DNA of 64,000 nt from Diphasiastrum complanatum (GCA_029204225.1 CM055093.1:19768041-19832040); one strand, 5' to 3'. Positions 1 through 12,381 are shown, counted from the stretch's first letter. A program made the numbers and translations. Notes: generated from the letters alone by a model not told the origin.

Positions 1-781
1 ACAAATTATCTGTCACGAATGATTCGCGAAGAGCTAGCATGTGCTCGACTGATAATTAGTCGTGAATGATCCGCGAAAGACAAGACTAAAAGTTAATCGT
101 CTATTACCAGAAAGAGCAATTAGAAAGATCAGACCAAATGAAGAATAAGCATAGCAATATTAACATAGATCTGAATGCAGAACAAAAAGCTGTACCAGAT
201 TAAGGATATCATGTATACATGTTAATAATGCGGTAGAACACAATACAATAGCGGACGCAACCGCATGCCCTACGAAGCTTATCATGTCTGTAATGAGGAA
301 TAAAAATAAACCTCTTCTCTTAGTCTCTTCTTATCTCTTCATCTCGATGCATTATGAATACTCATATGGTATCCAATATATATACATAATATTACAGGTG
401 TGCAGATGTGAAAGTACAGAGTGGATGATCATGGGTGGCTGCAGTTGTTGTCCAATCTGTTAGCGCAGCTGCATAGGGTGAGTGTGAAAAGGATGCGACG
501 TCAATTAGTACTGAAGTGAACGTTGGTGATGATGCAAAAGTGCATCACTCTTACGAATGCCCTTAGGATAAGATTTACAGGGTGCCGTAGCTTTTAGGGC
601 ACTTTTGGCATTCAATAAGGTAGTGTCTTCTTTTCGCCTGTCACCATAACTTGTGTAAGAACACAGTGTCGCAATTCATTTGCCTTTTTCTTCGTATGTG
701 CGAATTTGCGTGTAAATATGCAGACTGTGTGACCACGTTAGTAAATATGCAGCATGAATGGAGGCAGATTAAAATTGGGAT
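1..781. other. left-edge sequence without a gene
   Basis: No coding similarity on either strand. Two imperfect copies of a 20-bp motif containing GAATGATNCGCGAA begin at 12 and 59. It probably belongs to the 5' part of the gypsy remnant that follows, but no match to that element's 3' LTR is visible. Confidence 0.4.
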
Positions 782-847
782 TTAGGAGAATAGAAGGAGT
801 AAATCCAACACATTAATGTTTATTGATGGATTACAAAAAATTACCAA

Positions 848-1440
848 GTGGATGTTCGTAGGAACCATCCAAAGCCTGTAGAGGATGATATTCGAGCTGC
901 AAAGTATTTTGATGACACACCTAAGCCATCTAGGGGTCACCAGCCTAATGAGCCAAAGAAAGGTCTTCAACTTAAGAGGAAGGATAGGGAAGCTGTTAAT
1001 GAAACACATCCCCAATCCAACAATCCTAAGAAAACCAAGAAAAACTTTAAAAACCATCAAGGTGGCAAAAATATAGCCGAAGCTTGTAAGAAGAACCTGT
1101 GCTTCAAGTGAAATGGCGAGGGTCACCTTGCACAAGATTGCGTCAAGAAACCAGCTTCTACCTCAGGTAATCTATCTTGAAGTAATGAGACGGATGTATA
1201 TTTCCTTAGTTCTTTAGTTTTTGGACCTAATGACCTTATTTGCATTAAAGGTAAAGTTAAAGATCGAGTTGCTAATGTCCTTTTTGACACAGGATCCACT
1301 CATAACTTAAGTAATGTTAATTCGGTGCAGACACTAAACCTTCCAACTAGAAAAAGTGAGAAAAAATATTGTGTGACAATGGCATCGGGAATCAATTCCA
1401 CGTTTATGGATTATGTTGTTGATGATGTAGAATTGTTCTG
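848..1440 (+). pseudogene. gypsy gag zinc knuckle and protease remnant
   Basis: The gag tail is Lys/Pro-rich and leads into a CCHC zinc knuckle whose second cysteine codon has become TGA (CFK-stop-NGEGHLAQDC, near 1101-1142). About 130 bp later the retropepsin site appears as VLFDTGSTHNLS near 1279-1314. The protease frame is broken soon after. The nonsense change inside the knuckle shows loss of function directly. Confidence 0.78.
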
Positions 1441-1689
1441 ATTTTAAAGTTTATTTATGTTTTCACAATGATTTCATTTGCTTCAATGATAATAAACTTA
1501 ACATAGATGCCATGAATATATCCAATGAGAACACTATAGAGTTTGAAGCCTATAATGAACTTAGGAAAGAAGTCAATGATGTTTTTATAGACCTTCTTGT
1601 AGGTTTACCACCCGAAAGGACAATTGATCATAAAATTGAGCTTATACCTAGTTCAATTCTGATCGCACAGCATCCTTACGGATGAGTGC

Positions 1690-2935
1690 ATCGGAAGAGG
1701 CTGACGTAAGCAGTTACATTATTACCTGAAGAAGGGGTGGATACAACCTAGTAAGTCTCCTTGGGCATCACTAGTGGTTCTGGTGGCCAAGAAGGATGGG
1801 ACTATAACTTTTTGCATAGATTATAAGAAATTGAACAAGGTAACCGTTAAGAATAGATATCCATTGCCACGGATGGATGACCTAATAGATTATCTTGGTG
1901 GTGCTAAGTACTTTACCAAGATAGATCTAAGGTCGAGATACCATCAGATATACATTAGGGTAGAAGATATACCAAAAACGGGTTTTTGAACTTGCTTTGG
2001 ACACTACGAATTTTTGGTGTTGCCTTTTGGTCTAGCCAATACATCGGCAACTTTCCAACAGATGATGAACGATTTGTTCAGGCCATATTTGGGAAGATTC
2101 GTAGTGGTATTCTTAGATGATATCCTAGTGTTCAGTAAGACTTTGGCGGAACATAAAGAGCATCTTAGGATTGTCCTGGACATTCTAAGAAGGAAAAAGC
2201 TCTTTGCCAAAGAGTCTAAGTGTGACTTTTTTGCTAAGGAATTGTCCTACTTGGGGCATAAGATTTTTGAACGAGGAGTGGAGATCGAGGCCAATCATAT
2301 CCAAAGGGTTATTGAATGGCCTATTCTTACCATAGTTCGGGAAATCAAGTCTTTCTTGGGGTTTGTAGGTTTTTTCCATCGGCATATTTCCCAATTTGCT
2401 CGATTGGCATTTCCTCTTACCCAGGCCTTGAAAGGCTATAGGAAGCTAAGCCGGAGGGCTAAGAGTCCCCTAGTACAGTAGTGGACGGAGGATATGAATA
2501 ACTGTTTTGAGTTGTTTAAGAAAAGTGTTACTTCAGCACCAATACTAATCATTGGCGATCCTAATAAGGCTTTTGTGGTTAGGACCGATGCTAGTGATCA
2601 TGCTATTGGAGCTGTTTTGATGCAGGATGGACATCTTGTTGCTTATGAAAGCAAGAATCTCAATCCTACTCAATCTAGGTATTGTACCTATGACAATGAA
2701 CTGTTTGCAATTGTTCATGCCTTAAAAATTTGACGACATTATTTGTATGGAGCCAGATTTGAAGTTTTGACGGATCATCAGACTCTTCAATATTTCTGTG
2801 ATGCTACAGATTTGAAGGATAGGCAAGCTAGATGGGCTGAGCTGATGCAAATATTTGACTTTTCTATACGTTATTGTAAAGGAAGTCAAAATACTCTAGC
2901 ATATGCTTTGAGTCATTTAATGGTTATTAATCAGT
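1690..2935 (+). pseudogene. gypsy reverse transcriptase and RNase H remnant
   Basis: RT motifs are in order: [20 protein letters not shown], then [14 protein letters not shown], then the active site FLDDILVFS near 2113-2139, and SYLGHKIFERGV. RNase H follows with VVRTDASDHAIGAVLMQDG and LTDHQTLQYF. In-frame stops occur near 1987 (TGA), 2479 (TAG) and 2731 (TGA). Frames between the stops stay aligned with the family, so the decay here is mostly point mutation. Confidence 0.88.
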
Positions 2936-3099
2936 TATGCTTCACTGTTATAGAGCTGGGGTTGTTTCAGTCTCTCCAAAGACTTTATGAGTCCGATCCT
3001 TTTTTTGGAAAGTATTGGCAACAAGAACTTTCTGGGGTCGATTCAGGTATGCAAGACTCCTCGAATCATGGAAAGACTAAAATGGATTTTGCTATTCGA

Positions 3100-3795
3100 A
3101 ACAGAATTTTGTGTCGTAAAGGCAAGGTGTGTGTACCGGAGAATGACACAGTAAGGGCCCAAATCTTGCATGAATGTCATGATAGTCCATGCGCAAGACA
3201 TCCGGGTATACAAAGAACACTTGACTTAGTTCGACGACAATTTTGGTGGCCTAAGATGAAAAGTCAAGTAGAGGCCTATGTACTTAAATGTGCTAAGTGC
3301 CAGTTAAATAAAGCAGAGAGGCTAAAAGCTAGTGCCCTATTACATCCTTTAGATATTCCTATCGGAAAGTGGAAAAGTATATGGATTTTGTGGTCGGGCT
3401 TCCACGTACAGGGAACGGCCACGATTCGGTTTGGGTCATTGTTGACAGACTTACGAAGTTTGCTCAATTTAACCCAACAAAAACTACTGTTAAAGCTTTT
3501 TCGACTGTACAAGCTGCCTTGCAATATTGTCAATGACCGTGATCCAAAATTCACTGGGAATTTTTGGCAAGCAGTGTTTGAAAAGTTGGAAACAACTTTA
3601 AGTATGAGTTCTACAGATCATTCGGAATCAGATGGTCAAACAAAAAGGACCAATCAGACGATGGAGGATATGCTGCGAGCATATGTGGGCCATCGATAGT
3701 TTGATTGGAAAAATTACCTTCCACTAGCGGAATTTGCATATAATAGTGCAAAACACTCAGCGACCGGATTCAGCCCTTTCATGCTTATGTATGGT
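3100..3795 (+). pseudogene. gypsy integrase remnant
   Basis: The HHCC zinc-binding domain reads HECHDSPCARHPGIQRTL and later CAKCQLNK. The catalytic core follows in a shifted frame around 3370-3480 and returns to frame at the [13 protein letters not shown] segment, ending with the conserved SDGQTKRTNQTMEDMLRAY. A TAG interrupts it at about 3697. A frameshift plus a stop make it non-functional. Confidence 0.84.
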
Positions 3796-4400
3796 TATCA
3801 ACCTCGATCACCGATTAGTGTGGGCATGAAGAACCTTAGGGTGCAAGTCGTAGTTGATTCCCTTGCGGATATGCAAGAAATGTTACAGCTGGATAAAGAT
3901 AGCATAAGAAGTGCCCAAGATAGGGCAAGGCACTATGTTGATCTATCTCAGAAGCACAAGGTATTCATGGTCAACGACTGGGTATTTTTTAGGGTCCCTA
4001 GTCACTCTAGGGACTTGAAAACTAGTAAGTGTGCAAAGTTGGCACCTAGATATTGCGACCTTTTTAAGGTTATCCAAGTGATAAACAAGGTCGCATACAA
4101 ACTAGACCTTCGAGCTAACGTTAGAATTCTTCATGTTTTCCACATTAATAAGTTGAAACCCTCATTGGGGGTTGGGGAAACCATGGTCCCTGTGGAAGAT
4201 CTAGTGGATCTTCTTCGTGATGAGTCCACGAGTGGACCACCTGAACCCGAGGCGATTGTTAATAGCCGGCAGGAAACTCTAAGGAATAGAGTACTCCAAA
4301 AAATTTTAGTCAGGTGGAGAGGCGAATCAGAAGAAAATGATACCTAGAAAAGGAGGCTGATCTCCAGAAGAATTTTTCAAATTTTTCACTACAAGGAAAA
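3781..4400 (+). pseudogene. gypsy integrase C-terminus with broken chromodomain
   Basis: HVFHINKLKPSLG and KLAPRYCDLFKVIQV mark the integrase C-terminal (GPY-like) domain. A chromodomain follows, with NRVLQKILVRWRGESEENDT. The tryptophan expected next is a TAG stop at about 4344, and the rest of the chromodomain (EADLQKNFSNF) continues in another frame to about 4385. This assigns the element to the chromoviruses. Confidence 0.8.
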
Positions 4401-4410
4401 ATTTAAGTTT

Positions 4411-4422
4411 AGAGGGAAGGAA
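4411..4422 (+). other. polypurine tract of the gypsy remnant
   Basis: AGAGGGAAGGAA directly precedes TGTTACATAC, the first bases of the 3' LTR, in the position of the plus-strand primer. Confidence 0.65.
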
Positions 4423-5560
4423 TGTTACATACCTATGTAACTAATAGTACTTCAGTGACCTCTATGTGTCCATTTAGTGTTGGAGGCTAAATGGCAAGTT
4501 ACCCTTGGATAAGAGGTACCCTTAGGATTAAGGGTAGGTGCCTTTGGATAAGGGCAGGCAAGTGACTATACCTTGGTCGGAGGTATGGAATCAAGTTACC
4601 CTTAGATAAGGGATACCATTAAGATTAAGGGTATGTGCCTTTAGATTAAGGTACTAGTGTCCTTGGATAAGGGCAGGTAGGTGTCTATGCCTTGGTCGGA
4701 GGTATGGAACCTAGTGAGGTGTTAGAAAGTCATTACCATGGGTGTTTGGCTATTTTTCTAAACCTTGGGCCTCAACCTTGAACCATATCACTTTATTGGT
4801 CTAGGACCAAAGTATACAAGCACAACTTGGGCAATGGGACCTAGAAGGAGGCCGCCCTTCCAAGGGGTCCATTGAGTTTCCAACTCCCACAAAAAAACCA
4901 TTCAAAGAGTCATAGGTTATGGAAGAAGTCTCTTGACCTTCCATAAGCCTATGAAGGTCCTTTAACTCCCCTAGGCCTCTCTCTCTCTTTCTCATTGATT
5001 GTGCATGGAACTCCATAGTGTATTGGAGGGTGCCAATTGCCATCTATATGAGGGGAGGAGGGCGCCCATTGAGGGGAGGAGAGATCTCTTTTGTTTGTTA
5101 TGCTTATGCTCTAGTGTGGGTACTAGTGTATAGAGTGTTTTCTTGTGTGTAGTATGCTTAGGGTTTGAATCTTGCTTATGGTATGGGACATAAGTAGGGT
5201 TTGGATCTTGAGTATGCTATGGTGTGTAGTGGTATGCTTGTGGTTAGTTATTGGTTAGCAAGGGGGTGCTAGATTAGCCTGGATGCAAGATTGCATGTGC
5301 TAGCTAGCTATGGTTGGGTGGTGAATACTTGAGGCCACTTGTTATCCACTTTTGTGATTAAGATTAGGGACACAAGTTGAGGACAAATACATGGAGGCTT
5401 GAAGATCTTTACTTGCAGGTGGATGCATCCTAGCTTGGAGTTAGAGAGCATCTTGGAGCTTGCAGGTTAGTTGGAGGACCTTTGGAGACACAACCTTTGG
5501 ATTAGAAGGACTTCTTGACTTCACTTGTAAAACACAACCACCCTGAAAAGTGTTTCTTCA
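4423..5560 (+). mobile_element. 3' LTR of the gypsy remnant, with internal tandem repeat
   Basis: It starts TGTTACATACCTATG after the polypurine tract. From 4495 to about 4713 it contains two copies (97-120 bp each) of a unit rich in CCTTGGATAAGGG-type motifs and ending CTTGGTCGGAGGTATGGAA. The right end cannot be fixed because the left LTR is missing; 5560 is an estimate. Confidence 0.5.
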
Positions 5561-6900
5561 AACCAAAACCAATAATACCTCTCAGAACCAAGGTTTAAGT
5601 GGACCAAGATAATTTTGATTAGATATAGCAATGAATTTGAGGAAGCACTTGCTCAACACTTTCTAATATTAAATAGTTTTTTTTATTTCAAATTAAAATA
5701 TTGAAAATTGTCCAGACTGTTTTAAATTCGGATCTTCAAGATCGAAAATTAAAAGCTAGAGTCATGAGACTATAAAGAGCATGTTTTCAGTAATAAAGAA
5801 AGAATATGATGTTGCTATTGTGATAGATGATTGATGTGCTATTGAGTATCTTAGTACATAGATTTGCTTCGTAAAGTCATTTGGAAACAATTACATTTCA
5901 ATGTTATTATTCTAGGACAATTTCATGATTGCCAAGTATAGTTGTGAAATAGAGAATAGATGTTGAGGTGTGAACTCTATTTTATCTTCATTGATAAATT
6001 AACAACAACATAAAACATGGAAATTTCTAAAAAATGAATGTGATGTGTAATTGGTTGTTTAATCAAATCAAGCTAGCATTGATCATAAAAATTGATCATA
6101 TGTGATTAGGAAATCCATTGGAATGGTTTTGCCTATTTTTTATCTAATTCATTTACTATACATTCGGTGGTCTTGATTGCCTTATCTAAAGATCCATCGA
6201 TGACCAACATAAAGCATTAAAAAGATGCCAAGGAATTTAAGTTGATTAAAATTTCCAACCTTAGGAAGGTGTGTAGCCCTTACTTTTCTCCTGATTAAGG
6301 CGAGGTGTTAACTTTTTCACGTACATGTGGGAAGACCTATACGTTGCAGGGAGGGAATATGTGGTGACATTCCATAATAGAGTACAACCCTACGGTTCGA
6401 AAATTTGAATTGACATTGTATATCGCTTTCTTTTTGTAATCCTTTGACTCTAAATGCACCTATAGGTCTCAAACCCATACTATGTTTAACTCTTTTTAAT
6501 TATATGTTTTTTTGTTTTTTAGCTACAATCAGCAATTGTTTTGTTATCTTCAAAAAAATTTACAACAAATCTAACAATTTGTTTCAATTCCACAGGTCTT
6601 TGTTTCTGAAGAAGTGAAAATTTTATGTAGAATAGAGCATGGAAACCCCTGTGTGTGCGGAACAATCCTTTGTACGTTACTCCAGAGGGTGAGATGCAGT
6701 CTGCAACGAGGAGGTTGAACAAAAAAACACAACATTAAGCAAAGGGCATTATCGTCCACACTTGTCGTTCGTGTTGTTGAGGTACATGTTCAACTACAAA
6801 TTTGGTTTCAAACTTGTAGAGTGTCAACCGTTGGTGATGTTGGTTTTCTAGGTAATTAGGAGAGATTGTCACCCCTGATCATGTTCGTAGAGATCCCACC
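5561..6900. other. no gene seen
   Basis: AT-rich sequence without coding similarity or clear repeats. It may include the 5' part of the Helitron that follows, but no terminus was recognised. Confidence 0.5.
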
Positions 6901-6906
6901 TGCAAG

Positions 6907-8305
6907 ATGTCGGAGTTAGAGTCTAGATCGAAGAGGAGGAATAGATTAGAGCGAATGAGAAAAATAAAGAGAAGGCTTCTTCCTCATGAGTTGGAGCAGG
7001 TGCATGATGAGGTTATTAGGGATGGAATTGATTCCACCACATTTGAAAGAGTTGCCCATGACACACATACTGTGGTAGATGTTGGTACGTCAGTAGGGGG
7101 GGTGGATTTACACAAGGATGTCCAGTTGAGTACATTCGGAACAGGGTCCATCACACATGCCGGTTCTTCGAGAAGAGGTCTAGAACCAGGTGCGAGGCTT
7201 TGTTTGACGTATTTGGATGCGGCTGTGACTTCGTCTATCCCATTGGATCCGATGTCCAATGTTGAGAATTTTGAGATGGTTTGTACGCCGGTGAGAGGCA
7301 AAGAATCATTTGAGGGAGTAGATTTTATGTGTTGCATATGTTACGCCCGCAGAGGTGCGTGGCCATCCGTCGTATAGGAACCCTGAAAAGAAGTCAAGAT
7401 CAGCCAAGTTTAGAAGAATGAGACGTAGGTATGCTGCTAAGAGGAGATATTGGGATAGGGTACATGAGACAGTGAGAGATAGAGAGGAAATTGAGAGAGT
7501 TGAACCGAGTTCAGCTGAGAAAGTGCATAGCCACCCTTCGTATAGGACCCCTGAGGTAGAGTCTAGATCTGCTAGAGCTAGAAGGATGAACGGTAGAATG
7601 AATGTGAAATGGAGATTTTTGGGTAGGATTTTGCCTGCACATTCTGTAGGTAGGTTGTTGCAGGTGGCCAGATCGCTTGGTAGACCAACGTGTCATTATC
7701 TTGGAGAGATGGAGTTTGTGTGCAGTCATTGTTCAGCCCTAAGATGGAAAGCAGAAAGAAATAGCTCTTTTTGTTGCATGAAAGACAAGGTGTGTTTGCC
7801 TTTGATGCCATCATCGCCTGTTTATCTTCTTAATTTGTACACGTCTTCTGATGACGTGGGAGCTCATTTTAAAAAACACGTTCGGAGTTTTAATAACTCC
7901 TTGGCCTTTGTATCTCTTGGGGTGAATCTAGATAGATCCACTACCAGCTCCATAGGCGATGCATATACATTTAGAGTGTCTGGCCGATTGTATCATCATA
8001 TTGGTGGTTTGTTGCCCTTAGATAGACCTTCATTTTTCAGAATGTTGCTTGAATCATGCGAGAGAATGCCACAAAGGATATTCGACTTTGCATCGTGTCT
8101 GGTTGTTCACAGAGTAGAGCAAATAGACAATTCAATGCTCCTACGAGCAATGAGATTGCAATGCTTATGCCTACAGATGATACCCCGAGCGACGGAATGC
8201 ATGACATCATATTGCACTCCATTCAAGATGGTTTGTAACATTTTGCAAGTAAATTTTTGCAAGCTCTGCGAGTTTCTTTCTTGCCATGAGTCAATAAAAA
8301 GATAG
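6907..8305 (+). pseudogene. Helitron replicase/helicase, N-terminal fragment
   Basis: Two overlapping open frames (6907-7377 and 7355-8305), offset by one base, read as one protein. The first part is basic and has repeated modules of about 33 residues: HPSYRNPEKKSRSAKFRRMR and HPSYRTPEVESRSARARRMN, with a more divergent copy near the start. The second part matches the region just before the Rep domain of plant Helitron proteins: MEFVCSHCSALRWKAE, FCCMKDKVCLP and FRVSGRLYHHIGGLLPLD. The frame decays after about 8090, before the HUH Rep motifs, so the catalytic Rep and helicase parts are absent. Helitrons move by rolling-circle replication; this copy cannot encode that activity. Confidence 0.72.
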
Positions 8306-8672
8306 CACATGGTGTGCTACCTTTTTTATGCCACTACTTGAATGTTTATTAATAAGATTGTGGTTTGGCACATAGTTCAAAATCTCATAATGAAATCCCA
8401 AAGAAAGAAAATTTTGTTAAAAAAAAAAATTAGCCTCCAAATATGGCATGCCAACATGCTAAAAAAAAGGAAAAAAAAAATTTGCCGAATCACTTGGCAC
8501 ATTGACGTGCAAAGTGATTCAACCCGAAAAAATAAAAAATTCTAGCTGAATCACCTAGCACACCGGCGTGCCAAGTGATTCAGCTAAAAAAAAATTCTTT
8601 TTCACTTAGCATGCCGACATGCCATATTCTCTAAGGCTGTAAAAAAAAATTCTAGCTATTTCACTTAGACTG
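8303..8672. repeat. array of imperfect palindromes separated by poly(A) linkers
   Basis: Palindromes sit at 8303-8319 (TAGCACA/TGTGCTA), 8445-8460, 8487-8520 (GAATCACTTGGCAC with GTGCAAAGTGATTC), 8544-8585 (20-bp arms, AGCTGAATCACCTAGCACAC) and 8607-8624, with a half copy near 8653. They share a GAATCAC-TAGCAYR core and are separated by A-rich spacers. The array directly follows the Helitron fragment and could include its 3' terminal hairpin, but no CTRR end is certain. Confidence 0.7.
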
Positions 8673-11600
8673 CAAAAAAAATTCTGATAACTCAAATTTT
8701 GGTCAAGCTATGGCATCCAAGCCTTTTGTGGTACTAGAAAATGAAAAGCTAATTTTAATACTTGACCAAAAGAAAAAAAAGAAAAGTGGACACAAGAAGA
8801 AAACACAAGCACGAAGGTCATGTAAGGGTAGTTAGGGAGGAGGAATAAAAAAGAAAGGTGCCTGAAGCAGGGAAGCATTAAGCCCACTCAGATTTGGAGG
8901 GGAAGGAGTACTTGCAACAACCAGTCACAATGTTAATGAATTTACAACAGTCATTGTGTGATATGGGAATTCTCTGCTTAGGAGCGCTCTGGTTGTGAAT
9001 GGAGATTACCTTAAACAACACAGCAATTACTTTTTCAGCTCTTTTTTCATATGTAAAGAACGTTCCATACATAACAATATATGGATATACTAAAAAGCAG
9101 CAAAAATGGATTTAATGCTCTGTATGTTGCGGCTAAAACTGGAAATCTGCATCTTCCAAGGAAATCTCCCATTGTCTAGATTTTTTTCCTTGCGTACACA
9201 GATCCATATTGCAACCCTAAGTATGATCTTATTCTCTCTGTGCATTTCTACACACCCTACCACAGCAAGAAAGAATGTCAAGAAAATTTCTTGATACGCA
9301 GAATCTCTAGGAAATGCCCAGTTTCTATCGGCAGTGAACAGCAGAGAATTTCCAACATAGAAATAAATAGATAAACGACAATCCATACGGAACAGCTTTC
9401 AGAACAAACTCGTTCTGTACACTACCAAATCGATGTGGTCCTAAACAATGCTATTGTTCGTTTGCTTGCAAGTTAATTCACATGATACAGCAAGATTTCT
9501 ATAACAAGCCTAGGCAAGCATGGATAGGTGCCTACTACAAAGACAGCCTTTTGATCAACTCATAGAAAAGTCAATCTTTTGTTGGCAAATCTATCTATAG
9601 CAAAGTCTAATCACATGAGAGATTTCCATTCACCAAGAACCTCTCAGGTTAGTACACTAGTAGGGGAAGTAGATTGCTGGTGATTCCTACCCTTTACGAA
9701 ACCTATTTAGTTCAAACAATATTCTTTCCAAGTACTGACTAAGCCACACAACGGTGAGAGGTATCACCAATCCAAACATTAAGTGTAGATTTTTCCATGA
9801 TGTAGACTACCAGTTCTCAAAGCTCAGAATAAATATATGAACTTATTAACTTGATTACATCCGATATAAGTTCCTTTTACAAGAAATGCAAGCAAAACAT
9901 TCCAAGATTTTAGCCATTAGGAGAATGTATCACTAGAAAGGGCACTAGGAAGAAAAAGGATGCTTCAAAGCATCATAGCTAGAGTGTCATCAGGGATTCA
10001 GAACACCTTCCACAGATAAGTGGGCTAGGACAAACAGGTTCTTTAGACAAGTTCTGGTTGCTGCAATCAGATAAATGTACATAATTCATAAACTATGCAT
10101 GTATAAAAGGGCAATTTGTTGTCTTAGTGTGACACCTGACTTTTTGAAATTGTGAGCTTCTTTGAGTGTGGCTGAGATTCTTTTGTGACTCATGACTTTT
10201 TTTGGCAACAACAGACAATTTGTGGAGTTTGACTGGTTTCTCTGGACTATTTTTCTGTGAGTACTGAGCAACTCATCAAGTTTAATTTTGTGATAACTTT
10301 CAGATATATGGTGATTGTTTACTAATATCAGATGTTCTGGAGCGAGGTTTTGGGGGAACTTTCCCATGATTTAATCTCGAGATTTATATAAATGATGCAA
10401 GCCATGATGTAAACAATTGACCTGTACGAAAGCTTCCAGCAACAAACACATTGTAATAGCTTGTGTATCAGAAAAAGTCTCATACATGCACATAAATAAT
10501 TGGTTTTTCATTATATCACCACTTTCATTTCATAAAAATTCCACCAAAGTTTAAAATGTCCACCATAACAGTAATTTATTTGTAATACATAATACTTTAA
10601 TACAACCCACATTATGAATCATGGGTACCAAATTCCAATGTACTAAAAGAATAATCGATCACTAAATAATAGGTTTCAAAAGTTCAAATTGAACATAGTA
10701 AACATGCAATTGGTTTACTCTCCATAGCATATACATGGTGAACACTAATGAGGCAATACTTCAAAATTTTCCCACCTGGAGATCATGAGAAAAGAAAAGC
10801 ACTCAGCACTATGAAACTCAACAAGAATCTCATGCACAAAAACAATCAATTCTATGATAGAAGTTTCATATACTTAAATTAGCACATATTAGGGTACAAA
10901 AATTTATGAAGAATTGCATTATACTACCACCCTGCTTTATAAATCGATCTTTACACACAATGGAAGATTCTCGAGGACTTTTGATATTGATAGAGCTGCA
11001 TACCTGAAGCCTAATCATAATGCTGCTCATGTGTAAAGTCAGTGTTGTCATTTGCCCTGGTAAAACACAATCAGATTATGCCACTTTGTCCATGTTAGTG
11101 GTTCATTCCACAAATCATTGACGTCCAATATGTCAAAGAAAATCCAGTTTCTTTGATTAGATAAGATAAGCAATAAAAACTCACTCAATTGAAGAATGAT
11201 GCCAGATAGAGATAATAGCCTTTTGATAGCAAGATAATTGATGTCTTTTCTTTTCAAAATTAAATAAGCTTTCAGCCAATTTACCATAAATCATGGGCCT
11301 TGTAGCCCAGTGGTAGGGGCAGGAGCCTTTTGCAATGGCATGCTGATGTATGCCATCACTCTAATTGGTGCCTCTTAAAGGCCATGAAAACACTATAAGG
11401 AGAGTTACTCTTAGTCGTTCACTAGTTGATTGTTTTGCATTCCTTTCAAGAAAACTCATATCTGCAGTTCCTTTGGAGGATGGTCTGTGATCTATTTGAG
11501 GATCAACATATTGATGTTCAAACAGTGATCTTAGTTGGAGATTGTTCTGTGATCTTTTGTTTTCTATTCACTACTGCCTTCTGAACATTCCTGTGGCCTG

Positions 11601-12158
11601 GAGAACATGTTTTCAACGAGAACATACTTCTCAAAATGGAGAGCATTATGAATATATCAACGTTATGCCTAGGATGATACCCAACATTATAAAGGAAAAA
11701 TGCAATCTTAAATCCTATGGAGTCAACCCACAAAGTCCTAGACCATCAACTTCATTATAAGCAACTTCATCAGCACCCAAGTCAGGTGGAGGTCACAAGC
11801 ATAAACATGTCCACATTAGCTTTCATAGGATTGTACAAAAACCAGCTCAGTTTCTATGAATTCTTCAGAGGTGGAGGGCAGACTCAGTTATGATGAAGGC
11901 TAGCACACATTTTTCAGCCTGGTGCCTATGCTTGCAGTCAATAGAAGACAACCTCTATGAATCTGCTGTTAATACTACTAGCTTTGACTCCTGATTTAAA
12001 AGGAATCACCAAAGTTAGCAATCATTGTCTGATCCTAGAGACTATAGCCCTAATATGGTCCTCAAAGGGCCTGGTGCCTCTTCCATCTCTAGTTTTGACA
12101 TCTATAACCCTCTAATTGAGCTAGAAAACTCCAACCTCTACAGCTGTAGGCTCTAAGT
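8673..12158. other. no gene seen
   Basis: About 3.5 kb of AT-rich intergenic sequence downstream of the VAL-like gene. Short open frames on both strands have no family resemblance. The only structured item is the SINE-like segment near 11295. Confidence 0.5.
11294..11400 (+). mobile_element. possible tRNA-derived SINE fragment
   Basis: GGGCCTTGTAGCCCAGTGG contains TAGCCCAGTGG (11303-11313), a good match to the RNA polymerase III A box, at the position it has in tRNA-derived plant SINEs. A convincing B box and a 3' tail are not visible, so this is a degraded copy or a chance match. Confidence 0.3.
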
Positions 12159-12381
12159 CTCCATCAGGGAAAGTGGCAAAAAGTAAAAGAATGATGTGCT
12201 TGCATGGATCATTACAAGTCTGAAAAATAAGCAAGGAAGCAGCAATTCACTAGAACAATCAGCCACTAACTCCATCAGGGAAAGTGGCAAAAAGTTAAAA
12301 GAATGATGTGCTTGCATGGATCATTACAAGTCTGAAAAATAAGCAAGGAAGCAGCAATTCACTAGAACAATCAGCCACTAA
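12159..12381. repeat. 111-bp tandem duplication
   Basis: The block beginning CTCCATCAGGGAAAGTGGCA at 12159 is repeated at 12270. The copies differ by about one inserted T, so the duplication is recent. Confidence 0.9.

Larger units (their letters stand above)
848..5560 (+). mobile_element. decayed Ty3/gypsy chromovirus with 3' LTR
   Basis: The gene order gag knuckle, aspartic protease, RT, RNase H, integrase, chromodomain-like tail, polypurine tract, LTR is that of a chromovirus (Ty3/gypsy with an integrase chromodomain). Stops and frame changes occur in every module, so it is inactive. The 5' LTR and primer site are not recognisable, so the left side is truncated or lost. The right LTR border is approximate. 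Confidence 0.85.

Noticed and set aside
8303-8672. CRISPR-like array
   Set aside because: Units are palindromes with poly(A) linkers of variable length in a plant nuclear context; no constant repeat with unique spacers.
11294-11370. tRNA gene
   Set aside because: Only the A box resembles a tRNA; there is no cloverleaf, anticodon arm or B box. No tRNA or rRNA gene was seen anywhere in the window.
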